Shown here piece by piece: positions 1 to 8,159 of a DNA stretch of 64,000 nucleotides. How positions within the stretch are numbered: position 1 is the first letter of the stretch; each line of letters opens with the position of its first letter. Made by a program: the position numbers and the translations under genes. Source of the DNA: Bacilli bacterium (GTDB taxonomy: Bacteria > Bacillota_I > Bacilli_A > RF39 > UBA660); the NCBI GenBank assembly GCA_017409785.1, contig JAFQSD010000002.1, forward strand, positions 350,597 through 414,596, in the 5' to 3' direction. The notes beneath the pieces are model-generated. The model was not told the DNA's origin and did no database searches. It was given only the letters and a program-made list of their open reading frames with translations.

Positions 1-659
1 ACCATAACATGTACATAATCTGGTTTAATATATTCTAAAATTCTAGGATAATGTGTAATAATCAAAATACTAGTTTCTGGATTTTCTTCAATATAAGCAT
101 TAATGTTTTCACAAACAATTCTTAAACTATCTACATCAAGTCCAGAATCTAACTCATCTAAAATAATAAACTTTGGTTTTAAAACTTTTAATTGTAAAAC
201 TTCATTCTTTTTCTTTTCTCCACCACTAAATCCATGATTTAAAGATCTATGTAACATACTACTATCAAGATTAACACTCTTCATAGCACTTTCCATATCT
301 TTAATAAAAGAATAAAGATTTACTTTTTCACCAATAATTTCTCCCTTAGCAGTTCTTAAAAATTCACTATTAGAAACTCCCTCAATTACTGTAGGATCTT
401 GCATACAAAGAAATATTCCTCTTTTAGCTCTTTCATTAACTTCTAAAGAATTTATATTTTCACCAAAGAAGTTAATATCTCCAGATGTAGTTTCATAACC
501 ATAATGTCCCATTAAAACCTTAGCTAAAGTACTTTTACCAGTACCATTAGGTCCCATTATCGCATGAACCTCAGACTTATTTATCTTTAAAGAAAAATCT
601 TTTAAAATTTCAATATCTTTATCTTTAACCTTAGCATTTAAATTATTAATTTCTAACAT
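1..659 (-). CDS. sufC: SufC, Fe-S cluster assembly ATPase (C-terminus outside window)
   Basis: ABC-type ATPase of the SUF system; it energises the SufBCD scaffold that builds iron-sulfur clusters in the cytoplasm. I translated the frame from the ATG at 659, which is preceded by GGAGATGAG; about 219 codons remain open to the left edge. Visible are Walker A (GPNGTGKST, near residue 39), the SufC-type signature LNHGFSGGEKKKNE, and Walker B followed by the D-loop (ILDELDSGLDVDSLR), which is diagnostic for SufC against other ABC ATPases. The family is about 250 residues, so roughly 25-30 are missing. Being first in its transcript, it is probably followed by sufD/sufS/sufU/sufB beyond the left edge (inference from usual Bacilli order). 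Confidence 0.96.
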   Translation of the reverse strand, partial: MLEINNLNAKVKDKDIEILKDFSLKINKSEVHAIMGPNGTGKSTLAKVLMGHYGYETTSGDINFFGENINSLEVNERAKRGIFLCMQDPTVIEGVSNSEFLRTAKGEIIGEKVNLYSFIKDMESAMKSVNLDSSMLHRSLNHGFSGGEKKKNEVLQLKVLKPKFIILDELDSGLDVDSLRIVCENINAYIEENPETSILIITHYPRILEYIKPDYVHVM

Positions 660-723
660 CTTGCTCATCTCCATCTATATTTATATTTTAAACAAATAAT
701 ACTCAAAATATAAAATCACTTAT

Positions 724-752
724 ATTCTACCACAAAAGATATAACTATACAA
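724..752 (-). promoter_or_regulatory. Sigma-A type promoter of the suf operon
   Basis: On the minus strand TTGTAT (747-752) is followed by a 17-base spacer and TAGAAT (724-729). It lies about 65 bases upstream of the sufC start and just after the terminator of the preceding gene, where the suf transcript should begin. Confidence 0.6.
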
Positions 753-780
753 AAAAAAGATCACCGAAATGACCTTTTTT
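751..780 (-). terminator. Intrinsic terminator after the acidic coiled-coil gene
   Basis: Read on the minus strand, AAAGGTCA and TGATCTTT pair around a six-base loop (with a G-U pair), followed by a run of T. It lies 10 bases beyond the stop of the gene ending at 791. Confidence 0.65.
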
Positions 781-790
781 ATTTAATAAA

Positions 791-2581
791 TTAATTATCT
801 AATAAACTTTGTGCATCTGCTAAAATCTTAACAAGTTCTTCTTTACCTTCAACTTGAGGTCTTAATGAATCAAGTTCTCTAGTTTGGCTAGCAATAACTT
901 TATCTTGATCACGAACTTTATTTTCTAATACTTCAAGTTTTGCTTCTAACTTAGTTACGATTGTTTCATAGTTCTTAAGTTTATTTTTTAGAACCTCAAC
1001 ATCTCTTAATTGACCTTTAGCTTTATCAACCACTTTTCTATAAGCTGCTGCAGCTTGATCCATTTTTTCTTCATATGAAGCAATTACTTGTTTTTGTTGT
1101 TTATTTTGTCTAATTAAATTAGACATTGTAGATGCAACATCCTCAATAATAGAATCTTTTGCACCCGGCATTTTATATCCAAAGTCATTAAAACTATCAT
1201 TAATATCAATTTTATCTGCTTGTAATGTAGAATCTGCAAAAATATCAGAATCTAAATCATCAGTAAATAAATCACTCTTGAAGTCTGATACTACATCTTC
1301 TTCAGGTAAAGCAACTTCATTTGATTCAAAATCATTATCAAAATCTAATGATGTATTATCTTCTGCAAAATCAAATTCCATTAACTTATCATCAGCAACT
1401 TCTTCTACTGATTCTTCAACTGGAGTCTCTTCAACAGGTGTTTCCTCAACTGGTACTTCTTCTGTTTGTTCTTCAACCGGAGCCTCTTCTACAGGTTCTT
1501 CTACAACTACATTTTCTTGTACTTCTTCATCTGGTAGAACTGTAGATGGTTCTACTGGAAGATCATCATTTATTTCTGTATTAGTAACTTCTTCACTTGG
1601 TGTTCCTTCGGCAGGTACTTCTTCACTTGCTTCAGCTGCTGCAATAGCACTTTCTACATCAGGAGCAACTGTTTCTTCATGATTTATTTCTGCAGGAATA
1701 ACTGATTCAGGCTCTTCACCTTCTTCACTAGGCTCTTCTGTTTCTTCAACTGGAGCTTCTACTGGTGCTTCAGTACTTTCTACCGGTTCAACAGGAACTG
1801 CATTTGGATCCACAACTGAAGGATCAACTGGAAGTGGTTCTTCAACTGGAGCACCATCCATAACTGATTCAAAATCTTTTTCAGTTATATCATCAGCATT
1901 AAATCCAACTGCTTGTTGTTCACTAGCATTCATTGCACCATCAATTGTTTCTTGTGTAACTTCAGTATTTTGTACATCTAAAGGCACTTCATTTTGTGCT
2001 ACAAACATACGATTTGGTATAGAATACTCTAATACTGGAGAATCTACTGTATTTTTACTTAAATATAATGTTTCATTATTCTTAATAGCAATAAAACTAA
2101 AATATTGATTATCTAATATATTATTACCACTATAATCACAAATAGTAGCTTCAGAGAATTGGTCATTAAAAACAAATCTACCTTCTGCCCCCATTTTTGC
2201 ATTAATCTTATCTTTAATAGTTGCAGGAGTTGTTACCAATTTAGTAGCAGCAAGTGGATCACTCTTTAAACTATTAGCCTCAACAACACTTGGTGTAGTT
2301 GAATTAGCAACTTCAATTAATAGTAAACCATCCATTACTGGTTTTATCGATCTATTCTCAAATGGGATAACAACAGTACCATTAGCATCAATGACACCAA
2401 CAGAAGATGCTACAACAACTGGGTCGATAGCTTCAACTAAAACTGTAGATGCAATAATATTGCCATTTGACATAGAAGTATTATCTAAAAAGTAATATTG
2501 TCTTCCTTCTTCTGTTAATCCATATGTACAAACAATATCACTACGATCCTTATATTTTACAAGTCCTTTTTGTATTTGCAT
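791..2581 (-). CDS. Large acidic protein with C-terminal coiled coil, unknown function
   Basis: I do not recognise a named family. Three parts are visible in the 596 residues. Residues 1 to about 215 are globular and beta-rich (for example GTVVIPFENRSIKPV). About 215-410 is very acidic, low-complexity sequence rich in Pro-Val-Glu-Glu motifs (EEPVEEAPVEEQTEEVPVEE). About 475-596 is a long charged helical coiled coil. No signal peptide or membrane segment is seen, so it is probably cytoplasmic. The acidic tail resembles in style the tail of the alpha-like ATPase subunit at 57331-59868. It is transcribed alone; a TATAAT hexamer lies upstream (near 2625) but I find no convincing -35. A scaffold or division-associated role is possible but unsupported. 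Confidence 0.85.
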   Translation of the reverse strand: MQIQKGLVKYKDRSDIVCTYGLTEEGRQYYFLDNTSMSNGNIIASTVLVEAIDPVVVASSVGVIDANGTVVIPFENRSIKPVMDGLLLIEVANSTTPSVVEANSLKSDPLAATKLVTTPATIKDKINAKMGAEGRFVFNDQFSEATICDYSGNNILDNQYFSFIAIKNNETLYLSKNTVDSPVLEYSIPNRMFVAQNEVPLDVQNTEVTQETIDGAMNASEQQAVGFNADDITEKDFESVMDGAPVEEPLPVDPSVVDPNAVPVEPVESTEAPVEAPVEETEEPSEEGEEPESVIPAEINHEETVAPDVESAIAAAEASEEVPAEGTPSEEVTNTEINDDLPVEPSTVLPDEEVQENVVVEEPVEEAPVEEQTEEVPVEETPVEETPVEESVEEVADDKLMEFDFAEDNTSLDFDNDFESNEVALPEEDVVSDFKSDLFTDDLDSDIFADSTLQADKIDINDSFNDFGYKMPGAKDSIIEDVASTMSNLIRQNKQQKQVIASYEEKMDQAAAAYRKVVDKAKGQLRDVEVLKNKLKNYETIVTKLEAKLEVLENKVRDQDKVIASQTRELDSLRPQVEGKEELVKILADAQSLLDN

Positions 2582-2698
2582 ATTAATACACCACCCAATT
2601 TTATTCTTCTTTTTTACCCTATTATATACCTAATATTAGCACAAATAATCGCTTTATTCAACTAGATTTTTTAAAAATAATTAACTTTTCACCACCAT

Positions 2699-2727
2699 TT
2701 GCAAAACCATCCAACATAAGATACAAT
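2699..2727 (+). promoter_or_regulatory. Sigma-A promoter for the 2743-3890 operon
   Basis: TTGCAA (2699-2704), 17-base spacer, TACAAT (2722-2727), 15 bases before the ATG at 2743. Spacing is ideal. Confidence 0.65.
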
Positions 2728-2742
2728 TAAGTTGGTGATATT

Positions 2743-3486
2743 ATGAATGAAGGTAAAAAATTAACTATGCAAATGGCACTATTCTTCCTTGTAGTATTCG
2801 TATTATTAGGAACAATCGTCATAAAAGAAAAACAAAATATACTATTTTTACCAAAAATAGAAAATTCAATTATGAATTATATATCAGATAATTATAATGA
2901 ACTTAATTTAAATAAAGAAAATGTTACTGAAAAGAATAACACTTTCACAATGAAAGTAACGAATCCTACTAATAAGAATCATTATTTTTATATTACATAT
3001 TCTAATAAAAATATAACTGATACATATAAAGCTGACTATTTAGAAGGAAAAACATTACTAACACATTTAAGTAATAAATTAGAAAAAGATATAGAAAATA
3101 AAACTAAGAAGAAATATAAAGTATCTTTTGATAATACATTAAATAATTATTCAGATAAAGTAAAAGAACTATTACTAAAAGAAGATATAAATACTCTAAA
3201 AGTATATACAATTGAAAAAGAAATAGCTACATCTTGGAATAAAGATATAATAGTAAACAAAATAACCGACACAATGACTACTCTTGAAAAAGAAAACTTT
3301 ACGCCAAAGAATTATACCATCACTATAACAAATATAGATGATATTACTGAGTCAGTAAGAATTTATAATTTAAAATCAACTTTAATAAATAATGATACAT
3401 TAACTATAATAATTAATGATATAATAAGTAATAACAACACAAGTATTCTTAAGGAAAACAAAATAACTTATGAATATTTAAATTAG
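2743..3486 (+). CDS. Membrane-anchored extracytoplasmic protein, unknown
   Basis: 247 residues, no recognised family. A Lys-containing N-terminus is followed by one hydrophobic segment (about residues 10-26), so the rest, rich in Lys, Asn, Thr and beta-prone segments, should lie outside the membrane. No lipobox cysteine is seen. The start is set by GGTGATATT before the ATG. The HIT gene begins 8 bases after the stop and shares the transcript, but the two products need not be functionally linked. Confidence 0.75.
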   Translation: MNEGKKLTMQMALFFLVVFVLLGTIVIKEKQNILFLPKIENSIMNYISDNYNELNLNKENVTEKNNTFTMKVTNPTNKNHYFYITYSNKNITDTYKADYLEGKTLLTHLSNKLEKDIENKTKKKYKVSFDNTLNNYSDKVKELLLKEDINTLKVYTIEKEIATSWNKDIIVNKITDTMTTLEKENFTPKNYTITITNIDDITESVRIYNLKSTLINNDTLTIIINDIISNNNTSILKENKITYEYLN

Positions 3487-3494
3487 GAGGAAAT

Positions 3495-3890
3495 ATGAAC
3501 GACTGTATTTTTTGTAAGATAATAAAAGGCGAATTGCCATCTAAAACTGTATATGAAGACGAATTAATCAAAGTAATTATGAATATCAACCCAACAACAA
3601 ATGGACACTTACTTGTTCTACCAAAAGAACATTATGTAAATATCTTTGATATTGATGAAAAAATTATTAATCATAGTTTTAAAGTTATTAGAGATACACT
3701 TTACCCTCTATTAAAAGATAAACTTGGATGTGAAGGATTAACTATTTCTGAAAATAACTTATTAGGGCAAGAAATTCCACACTTCCACATTCATGTAACA
3801 CCACGTTATCAAAATGATTTACTAGATTTCAACTACGATAAAAACATGTTAGAAGATCTTGATACAGTTTTTGAAAAACTAAACAAATAA
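3495..3890 (+). CDS. hit: HIT family nucleotide-binding hydrolase (HinT-like)
   Basis: 131-residue histidine-triad protein, expected to hydrolyse phosphoramidate or AMP-linked nucleotides in the cytoplasm. The N-terminal CIFCKIIKGE zinc-binding start, the NPTTNGHLLVLPKEHY segment and the catalytic triad motif HFHIHV (residues about 96-101) are all present. Length is normal for bacterial HIT proteins (110-145). A strong AGGAGG lies upstream of the ATG. It is second in a two-gene transcript after a membrane-anchored protein and is followed directly by a terminator. Confidence 0.95.
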   Translation: MNDCIFCKIIKGELPSKTVYEDELIKVIMNINPTTNGHLLVLPKEHYVNIFDIDEKIINHSFKVIRDTLYPLLKDKLGCEGLTISENNLLGQEIPHFHIHVTPRYQNDLLDFNYDKNMLEDLDTVFEKLNK

Positions 3891-3920
3891 AACCAAGAAA
3901 CAATCTTGGTTTTTTATTTT
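3891..3920 (+). terminator. Intrinsic terminator after hit
   Basis: AACCAAGA (3891-3898) and TCTTGGTT (3904-3911) form a perfect 8-bp stem with a five-base loop, followed by a T-rich tract. Confidence 0.85.
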
Positions 3921-3934
3921 CCATAGAAAAAGCA

Positions 3935-4045
3935 TTAACAACTTAATGCTCCTCCTAAAATAATAGCTAGTAAAATATATAAAACAATTACTAAAACAAA
4001 TCCATTACCTCTATGAGAAGTAACATTGTTTGTAGAACAAGACAT
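3935..4045 (-). CDS. Tiny single-span membrane peptide, YjcZ-like, copy 2
   Basis: I read a 36-residue ORF by eye: MSCSTNNVTSHRGNG, then a hydrophobic helix (FVLVIVLYILLAIILGGA), then LSC. A strong GGGAGGTG precedes the ATG. The short polar head followed by a FxLVIVLxILLxII helix fits the tiny transmembrane family that includes the Bacillus sporulation protein YjcZ. It sits 14 bases downstream of a second peptide of the same type, so the pair is probably co-transcribed. Function is unknown; a role at the spore or mother-cell membrane is inferred from the family and from the CATAnnnTA promoter upstream. Confidence 0.75.
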   Translation of the reverse strand: MSCSTNNVTSHRGNGFVLVIVLYILLAIILGGALSC

Positions 4046-4059
4046 TAAAATGCACCTCC

Positions 4060-4140
4060 CTAGATATAAGCACCTAAAATAATAATTAATAAAATAAATA
4101 GTACTAAAACAATAGCAGAATGTGAAACATGATTATTCAT
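4060..4140 (-). CDS. Tiny single-span membrane peptide, YjcZ-like, copy 1
   Basis: A 26-residue ORF: MNNHVSHS followed by one hydrophobic helix AIVLVLFILLIIILGAYI. AAAGGAGGAAG upstream is a near-perfect ribosome binding site. The helix closely resembles the YjcZ-like tiny membrane proteins of spore-forming Bacilli. It is the first of two tandem copies; the two share the layout polar head plus LVxxLxILLxII helix, so they probably arose by duplication. Confidence 0.75.
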   Translation of the reverse strand: MNNHVSHSAIVLVLFILLIIILGAYI

Positions 4141-4171
4141 AAAACTTCCTCCTTTTTTAATGCTTTCAAAT

Positions 4172-4200
4172 TATTTTATGGTAAAACCTCAATTTGTGTG
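4172..4200 (-). promoter_or_regulatory. Possible sigma-K type sporulation promoter for the tiny peptides
   Basis: On the minus strand CACAC (4196-4200), a 15-base spacer and CATAAAATA (4172-4180) match the sigma-K pattern (AC at -35, CATAnnnTA at -10). The CotD-like gene has the same -10 pattern. Short motifs in AT-rich DNA can arise by chance. Confidence 0.4.
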
Positions 4201-4218
4201 ATAAATCTTTCATATTTA

Positions 4219-4247
4219 TTGCACTAAAAATATTTTTTTGTTATTAT
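4219..4247 (+). promoter_or_regulatory. Promoter of prsA
   Basis: TTGCAC (4219-4224), 17-base spacer, TATTAT (4242-4247), followed 13 bases later by the AGGAGG of prsA. A TATAAT also overlaps at 4245-4250 but with a less favourable spacing. Confidence 0.55.
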
Positions 4248-4272
4248 AATTAATTGTATAGGAGGAAAAATT

Positions 4273-5277
4273 ATGAAAAATAAAAAGATAATTTTAGGAT
4301 TATTCGGTCTATTATTAATTTCATTATTTGCAACTGGTTGTAAACAAGAAATCGAAATTAAAGATGGTTCAAAAGTTGCCGTAAAATTAGATGGTGTTAA
4401 AATCACAGCAACTGAATACTACGAAGAAATAAAGGAAACAAATGTAGCAATACTAGTAGATATGATTGATAAAGCTCTATTTGAAAAGAAATATCCAACA
4501 TCTGATGAAGAAGATACTGAAGTAAAAAAACAAATTGATAATTTAAAAACAACTTACTCAGATGAAGAAACTTTCAAACAACTTATGAATCAATACTTTG
4601 GTGTTAATACAGAAGAAGAACTTGAAGAATTATTAAGACTAGAATATAAAAGAAATCAAGCTGTTGAAGATTATATATCAGACAATTTAACTGATAAAGA
4701 AATTGAAAAATATTACAAAGATGAAATTTATGGAGAAGTTAAAGCTAGCCATATCTTAATTATCCCATCTGTATCTGATGATGCTGATGAAGATGAAATT
4801 GCTGAAGCAGAAGCACAAGCTTTAAAAACTGCTAAAACAGTAATTCAAAAATTAAAAGATGGTGAAGATTTTGCTAAATTAGCTAAAAAATACTCACACG
4901 AAGAAGCAACAGCAACTAAAGGTGGAGATTTAGGATACTTCGAATTAGATGAAATGGTAGATGAATTCTCTGATGCTGTTAAAGAATTAAAAGTAAATGA
5001 ATATACAAAAGAACCAGTAAAATCACAATATGGATATCACGTTGTATTAAAAACTGGTGAAAAAGAAAAACCAGAATTAAAAGATGTTAAAGATGATATT
5101 AAAGAAAAAATGACTCAACAAAAATTAAGTGCAGATGTTACTCTTTATTATCAAACATTAATTGATATCAGAAAAGCAAACAACATCAAATGGAATGACA
5201 CAGTAATCGAAAAGAAATACAATGAATTAATGGATCAATTAATAGAAGCTGCTAAAACACAAGCACAACAACAATAA
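4273..5277 (+). CDS. prsA: PrsA-like foldase lipoprotein (parvulin peptidyl-prolyl isomerase)
   Basis: Membrane-attached foldase that helps secreted proteins fold outside the cell. A Lys-rich start and hydrophobic stretch end in a lipobox (LFATGC, Cys at about residue 23), giving a lipid anchor. A helical SurA/PrsA N-domain follows, then a parvulin domain at about 155-255 with the hallmarks ASHILI, DFAKLAKKYS, GGDLGYFE and YGYHVVL. The C-terminal helix and a Gln-rich end complete the 334 residues, near the usual 280-340. Monocistronic, with its own promoter and a terminator. Given the giant secreted proteins encoded at 43.9-64 kb, PrsA is a plausible folding helper for them (inference). Confidence 0.94.
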   Translation: MKNKKIILGLFGLLLISLFATGCKQEIEIKDGSKVAVKLDGVKITATEYYEEIKETNVAILVDMIDKALFEKKYPTSDEEDTEVKKQIDNLKTTYSDEETFKQLMNQYFGVNTEEELEELLRLEYKRNQAVEDYISDNLTDKEIEKYYKDEIYGEVKASHILIIPSVSDDADEDEIAEAEAQALKTAKTVIQKLKDGEDFAKLAKKYSHEEATATKGGDLGYFELDEMVDEFSDAVKELKVNEYTKEPVKSQYGYHVVLKTGEKEKPELKDVKDDIKEKMTQQKLSADVTLYYQTLIDIRKANNIKWNDTVIEKKYNELMDQLIEAAKTQAQQQ

Positions 5278-5308
5278 AAAAAGATTCGAATTAAATCGAA
5301 TCTTTTTT
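5276..5308. terminator. Bidirectional terminator between prsA and the membrane gene
   Basis: GATTCGA (5283-5289) and TCGAATC (5296-5302) form the stem, flanked by A-run and T-run, so it works for both convergent genes. The stop codon of the minus-strand gene lies in the loop. Confidence 0.85.
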
Positions 5309-6718
5309 CTTGTATAAAATCATTTCCTCTTCATCTAATATAACTTCATAATTATCATTGTAATGTAAATATGTAGTTATTGGGTATTCTTTCGTTACTA
5401 AGAAATAATCAAAATTATATTTTTCAATTAATTTAACATAGTCTCCATTAAGCATCGATATTTTACTATAATCATCTAAATTATATCTTGAATATAAATC
5501 TGCTCTTCCATCTACAAATACTTTTATATCATTATAAATAAGTTCTCCACCATAATCATACATATTGAAAAGTCTTTCGGGACTTTCTTTTTTTATTATT
5601 TCAATCATTTTCTTAGATATAACTGTTTTATTATATTCCTTAGCTAACATATCATAGTTACTAATAAATATCCCTAAGAAAACTGCTCCAAGCATAAACA
5701 ATATCCTTGTAGTTCCCCTATCAGTTTTTCTTGTCGGAACATAATTAAATACAACATAATTCATTAAAATATAAGTATAACCCCAAAAACGAATACTTTT
5801 TAAACCTAAAAATACGGATACTCCAAGTAAAGCTAAATCAATAAATTTAATTTTCTCTTTACTAAATAACATTATAAATACAATAAGAATAACCAATATA
5901 AAGTATGGATAATGACTAGCGTTACTTAAAACAGTTGGCTGCCATTCACTAATAAAATTAAGCATTACTGAATCCATAATATTAGTATAAGGATACACTA
6001 GCATCTTCACACCATGTGGATTAATACAAATAACTAACGCACAAATTAACGCAACGCTTAAATATTTTATAATTTGCTTTTTGTTCAAACGTGTGGCTTC
6101 AATTTTCATACCATTAAATTTAAACAATCCAACAATAACAAATATTAAACAAAATATATAACTTAAATTACTTGAGCCACCATGAAAATTTGCCCAAAGT
6201 AATGTTACTATTGGTAATAAATATATTTTCTTTGAATTCTCATTTTTAAATAAATCATATAAAAACCAAATGGTTAGTGCTACAAACAAGAAACTTATCA
6301 TATGAGGTCTTGCTTGAATAAATACACAAAATATCAAAAACCCCACTAACCACACTAATGAAAAAATAATATTTTTCAAGTAATTATCTTTATTACTAAA
6401 AAATAATATTAGTAACAATCCAACAATACATACAAAAGGATATATAAATAAATGACTGTTTCCAAATAAATACTTTAATAAATAAATTAAATAATCAAAT
6501 GCCCATTCATGTGACATCCAATATTTACCGTTCATAAACCAAGAAAATATATCTTTAGTTAAAATATCATTATTAAACATATATTCTCCAGCTTTAATAT
6601 GCCAGAAATAATCACTATCTTTATAAAATAACATTGTCATAAATAATGAAAAACAAATAATTACAAAACTAAATCCCAGTATATACTTATGTTTCTTAAA
6701 CCATTCTTTAATCTTCAT
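5291..6718 (-). CDS. Polytopic membrane protein, possible GT-C type glycosyltransferase
   Basis: 475 residues with about ten hydrophobic helices and a C-terminal soluble domain (about 360-475). After the first helix comes an outside loop with DSDYFWHIKAGEYM and SHEWAFDYLIY. An Asp-x-Asp followed by WH and a later HEW is typical of lipid-linked-sugar GT-C membrane enzymes and related uncharacterised families. The start overlaps the recX stop by 11 bases, which suggests translational coupling. Function is tentative: it could transfer sugars to wall or surface molecules. Confidence 0.6.
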   Translation of the reverse strand: MKIKEWFKKHKYILGFSFVIICFSLFMTMLFYKDSDYFWHIKAGEYMFNNDILTKDIFSWFMNGKYWMSHEWAFDYLIYLLKYLFGNSHLFIYPFVCIVGLLLILFFSNKDNYLKNIIFSLVWLVGFLIFCVFIQARPHMISFLFVALTIWFLYDLFKNENSKKIYLLPIVTLLWANFHGGSSNLSYIFCLIFVIVGLFKFNGMKIEATRLNKKQIIKYLSVALICALVICINPHGVKMLVYPYTNIMDSVMLNFISEWQPTVLSNASHYPYFILVILIVFIMLFSKEKIKFIDLALLGVSVFLGLKSIRFWGYTYILMNYVVFNYVPTRKTDRGTTRILFMLGAVFLGIFISNYDMLAKEYNKTVISKKMIEIIKKESPERLFNMYDYGGELIYNDIKVFVDGRADLYSRYNLDDYSKISMLNGDYVKLIEKYNFDYFLVTKEYPITTYLHYNDNYEVILDEEEMILYKKKDSI

Positions 6719-7454
6719 AATATAATCCTTTCTGATATAGTTTTTCTTTTATCTTATACTCAAGTTCCTTCCCTTCATACTTACGACTAAGTTTTTTATA
6801 AAGTTTCTCATATTCTTTTTTAGCAATATCTTTATCATTAGTAAAATCAAACTCATCAATAACCTTAGAAATAGTTAAAGTATCATAACCAAGATTAACT
6901 AAATCATTAACTATCTTTTTCTTTAATACAGAACCTCCTCTATTTCTATTACTATTATAAAGTCTATTCGCAACTTTTCTAATTTTCTCTAATTGTGTTT
7001 CTTCATCAAATATTACTATTTCTTCTTCAATTATATTAGAATCAACTCTATGATCTCCAAGTTCTCTTCTAATTTTATAAGGACCATTATTTGTAGTAAT
7101 AATCTTATTATTAATAAAACTTTTCGCAAAACTTCTATCATTCAAATATCCTTGTGAAAGTAATTTATCAATTGCTTTTTCAACTAATTCAAATGGATAT
7201 TCTTTCTTTAATAAAGTCTCTTTCAAATCATATACACTCTTAAATCTATTATTAATACTCTCAAGTCCAACATGGTAAACATCACATTCCTGATTATATA
7301 ACTCAACTTCCATTATGTCCTTTTCAAGTATCTCTTTCTTTAATAGAAGTTCAAATTTCAAAATTGCATCTTCATATAACAAAAGTTCTCTACCATCATC
7401 TAAGTAAATCTTATATCTACCTTTAGTTGTTTTCTTATATTTTTCAATTTTCAT
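6708..7454 (-). CDS. recX: RecX, regulator of RecA
   Basis: RecX binds RecA filaments and limits strand-exchange activity. Typical three-helix repeats are seen: FELLLKKEI..., AIDKLLSQGYLNDRSFAKSFI and GPYKIRRELGDHRVDSNIIEE. I chose the ATG at 7454 (MKIEKYKK) because AGGTGGTG lies at the right distance; the in-frame GTGs further upstream overlap that site. The resulting 248 residues are close to the 260 of Bacillus RecX. It is transcribed with the downstream polytopic membrane gene; recA itself lies at 21.5-22.5 kb. Confidence 0.92.
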   Translation of the reverse strand: MKIEKYKKTTKGRYKIYLDDGRELLLYEDAILKFELLLKKEILEKDIMEVELYNQECDVYHVGLESINNRFKSVYDLKETLLKKEYPFELVEKAIDKLLSQGYLNDRSFAKSFINNKIITTNNGPYKIRRELGDHRVDSNIIEEEIVIFDEETQLEKIRKVANRLYNSNRNRGGSVLKKKIVNDLVNLGYDTLTISKVIDEFDFTNDKDIAKKEYEKLYKKLSRKYEGKELEYKIKEKLYQKGLYYED

Positions 7455-7491
7455 GTGATTCACCACCTATATTTAGTATATCAAACTTTTA

Positions 7492-7517
7492 AAACAAAAA
7501 AAAGGAGACTACTCTCC
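7492..7517 (-). terminator. Intrinsic terminator after rpoZ
   Basis: On the minus strand GGAGA, loop GTAG, TCTCC, then a run of eight T. The stem overlaps the rpoZ stop codon. Confidence 0.75.
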
Positions 7518-7715
7518 TCTTTTTGATACCTTGATTAAGCCTTCAGAGACCTCCTCAAGAGCCCTTCCAATATTCTTTTTACACTTGTACTCGGATTCAG
7601 GCATTTGTAGATATCCATCTTTTGCTATTTGTTTACTTCTTCTAGCTGATATGTGAACCAACTCATATTTTGAATCAACTATATTAAGTAATTTGTCGAT
7701 AGAAGGATAAATCAT
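7509..7715 (-). CDS. rpoZ: RNA polymerase omega subunit
   Basis: Small subunit that stabilises beta-prime folding in RNA polymerase. MIYPSIDKLLNIVDSKYELVHISARRSKQI and later KKNIGRALEEVSEGLI match the omega family pattern (PSID.L....SKY.LV..A..R..Q and K....AL.E...G). The ATG at 7715 is preferred over an in-frame GTG nine bases upstream because GGGAG is then about ten bases away. 68 residues is the usual size in Bacilli. Confidence 0.92.
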   Translation of the reverse strand: MIYPSIDKLLNIVDSKYELVHISARRSKQIAKDGYLQMPESEYKCKKNIGRALEEVSEGLIKVSKRGE

Positions 7716-7812
7716 TCGTATCACACTCCCTATTATTAGAATAAATCACCCCATTAAAATAATCAACAAACCTTACACAATTAGACACTTTTATTTACAA
7801 ATACACTTTACA

Positions 7813-8148
7813 CTATATAAGTTGTATCTCAATACCAACTACTCCATACTGATCTTGCTCTTCTTTAGAATAATATTGTTCCATGTCATCTGGGTTTGCT
7901 TCTTCATCTTCAGCATACCCCATAGAAATCTTATCAAAATCCTTATATAATTCAGCAAAGCTACTATAAGTATGTAATGCAATTACTTTAGTTAATTGCT
8001 TTTCTCCAGTTGCTCTACTAGTAAATTCAATTTCATCTCCAACTTTAATTTCTTGTCTTTTTTCATCATAAAGTCTAAGTTCAATTGTCTTTGTACCTGC
8101 TTTTATTAACTTAAATGGTTCATCATGTAATCTCATTTCATGTTTCAT
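7813..8148 (-). CDS. ASCH domain protein
   Basis: 111-residue protein whose whole length is an ASCH fold, a PUA-related beta-barrel predicted to bind RNA. The recognisable pattern is PFKLIKAGTKTIELRLYDEKR, then VGDEIEF, then KVIALHTYSSFAEL, ending in GVVGIEIQL. The start is the ATG at 8148, with AGGTGAT upstream. It follows the nucleoside phosphorylase gene by 11 bases and probably shares its transcript. Substrate unknown; relatives act on RNA or on modified nucleosides, which would fit the neighbouring phosphorylase (inference). Confidence 0.85.
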   Translation of the reverse strand: MKHEMRLHDEPFKLIKAGTKTIELRLYDEKRQEIKVGDEIEFTSRATGEKQLTKVIALHTYSSFAELYKDFDKISMGYAEDEEANPDDMEQYYSKEEQDQYGVVGIEIQLI

Positions 8149-8159
8149 TATAATCACCT

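Noticed and set aside
1278..1682. Ser/Thr-rich plus-strand frame near 1.3-1.7 kb
   Set aside because: Antisense of the Pro-Val-Glu-Glu-rich region of the acidic protein.
7725..7812. Search for tRNA genes or small RNAs in short intergenic gaps
   Set aside because: No cloverleaf-like or GC-rich segment was seen here or in the other gaps except rnpB.
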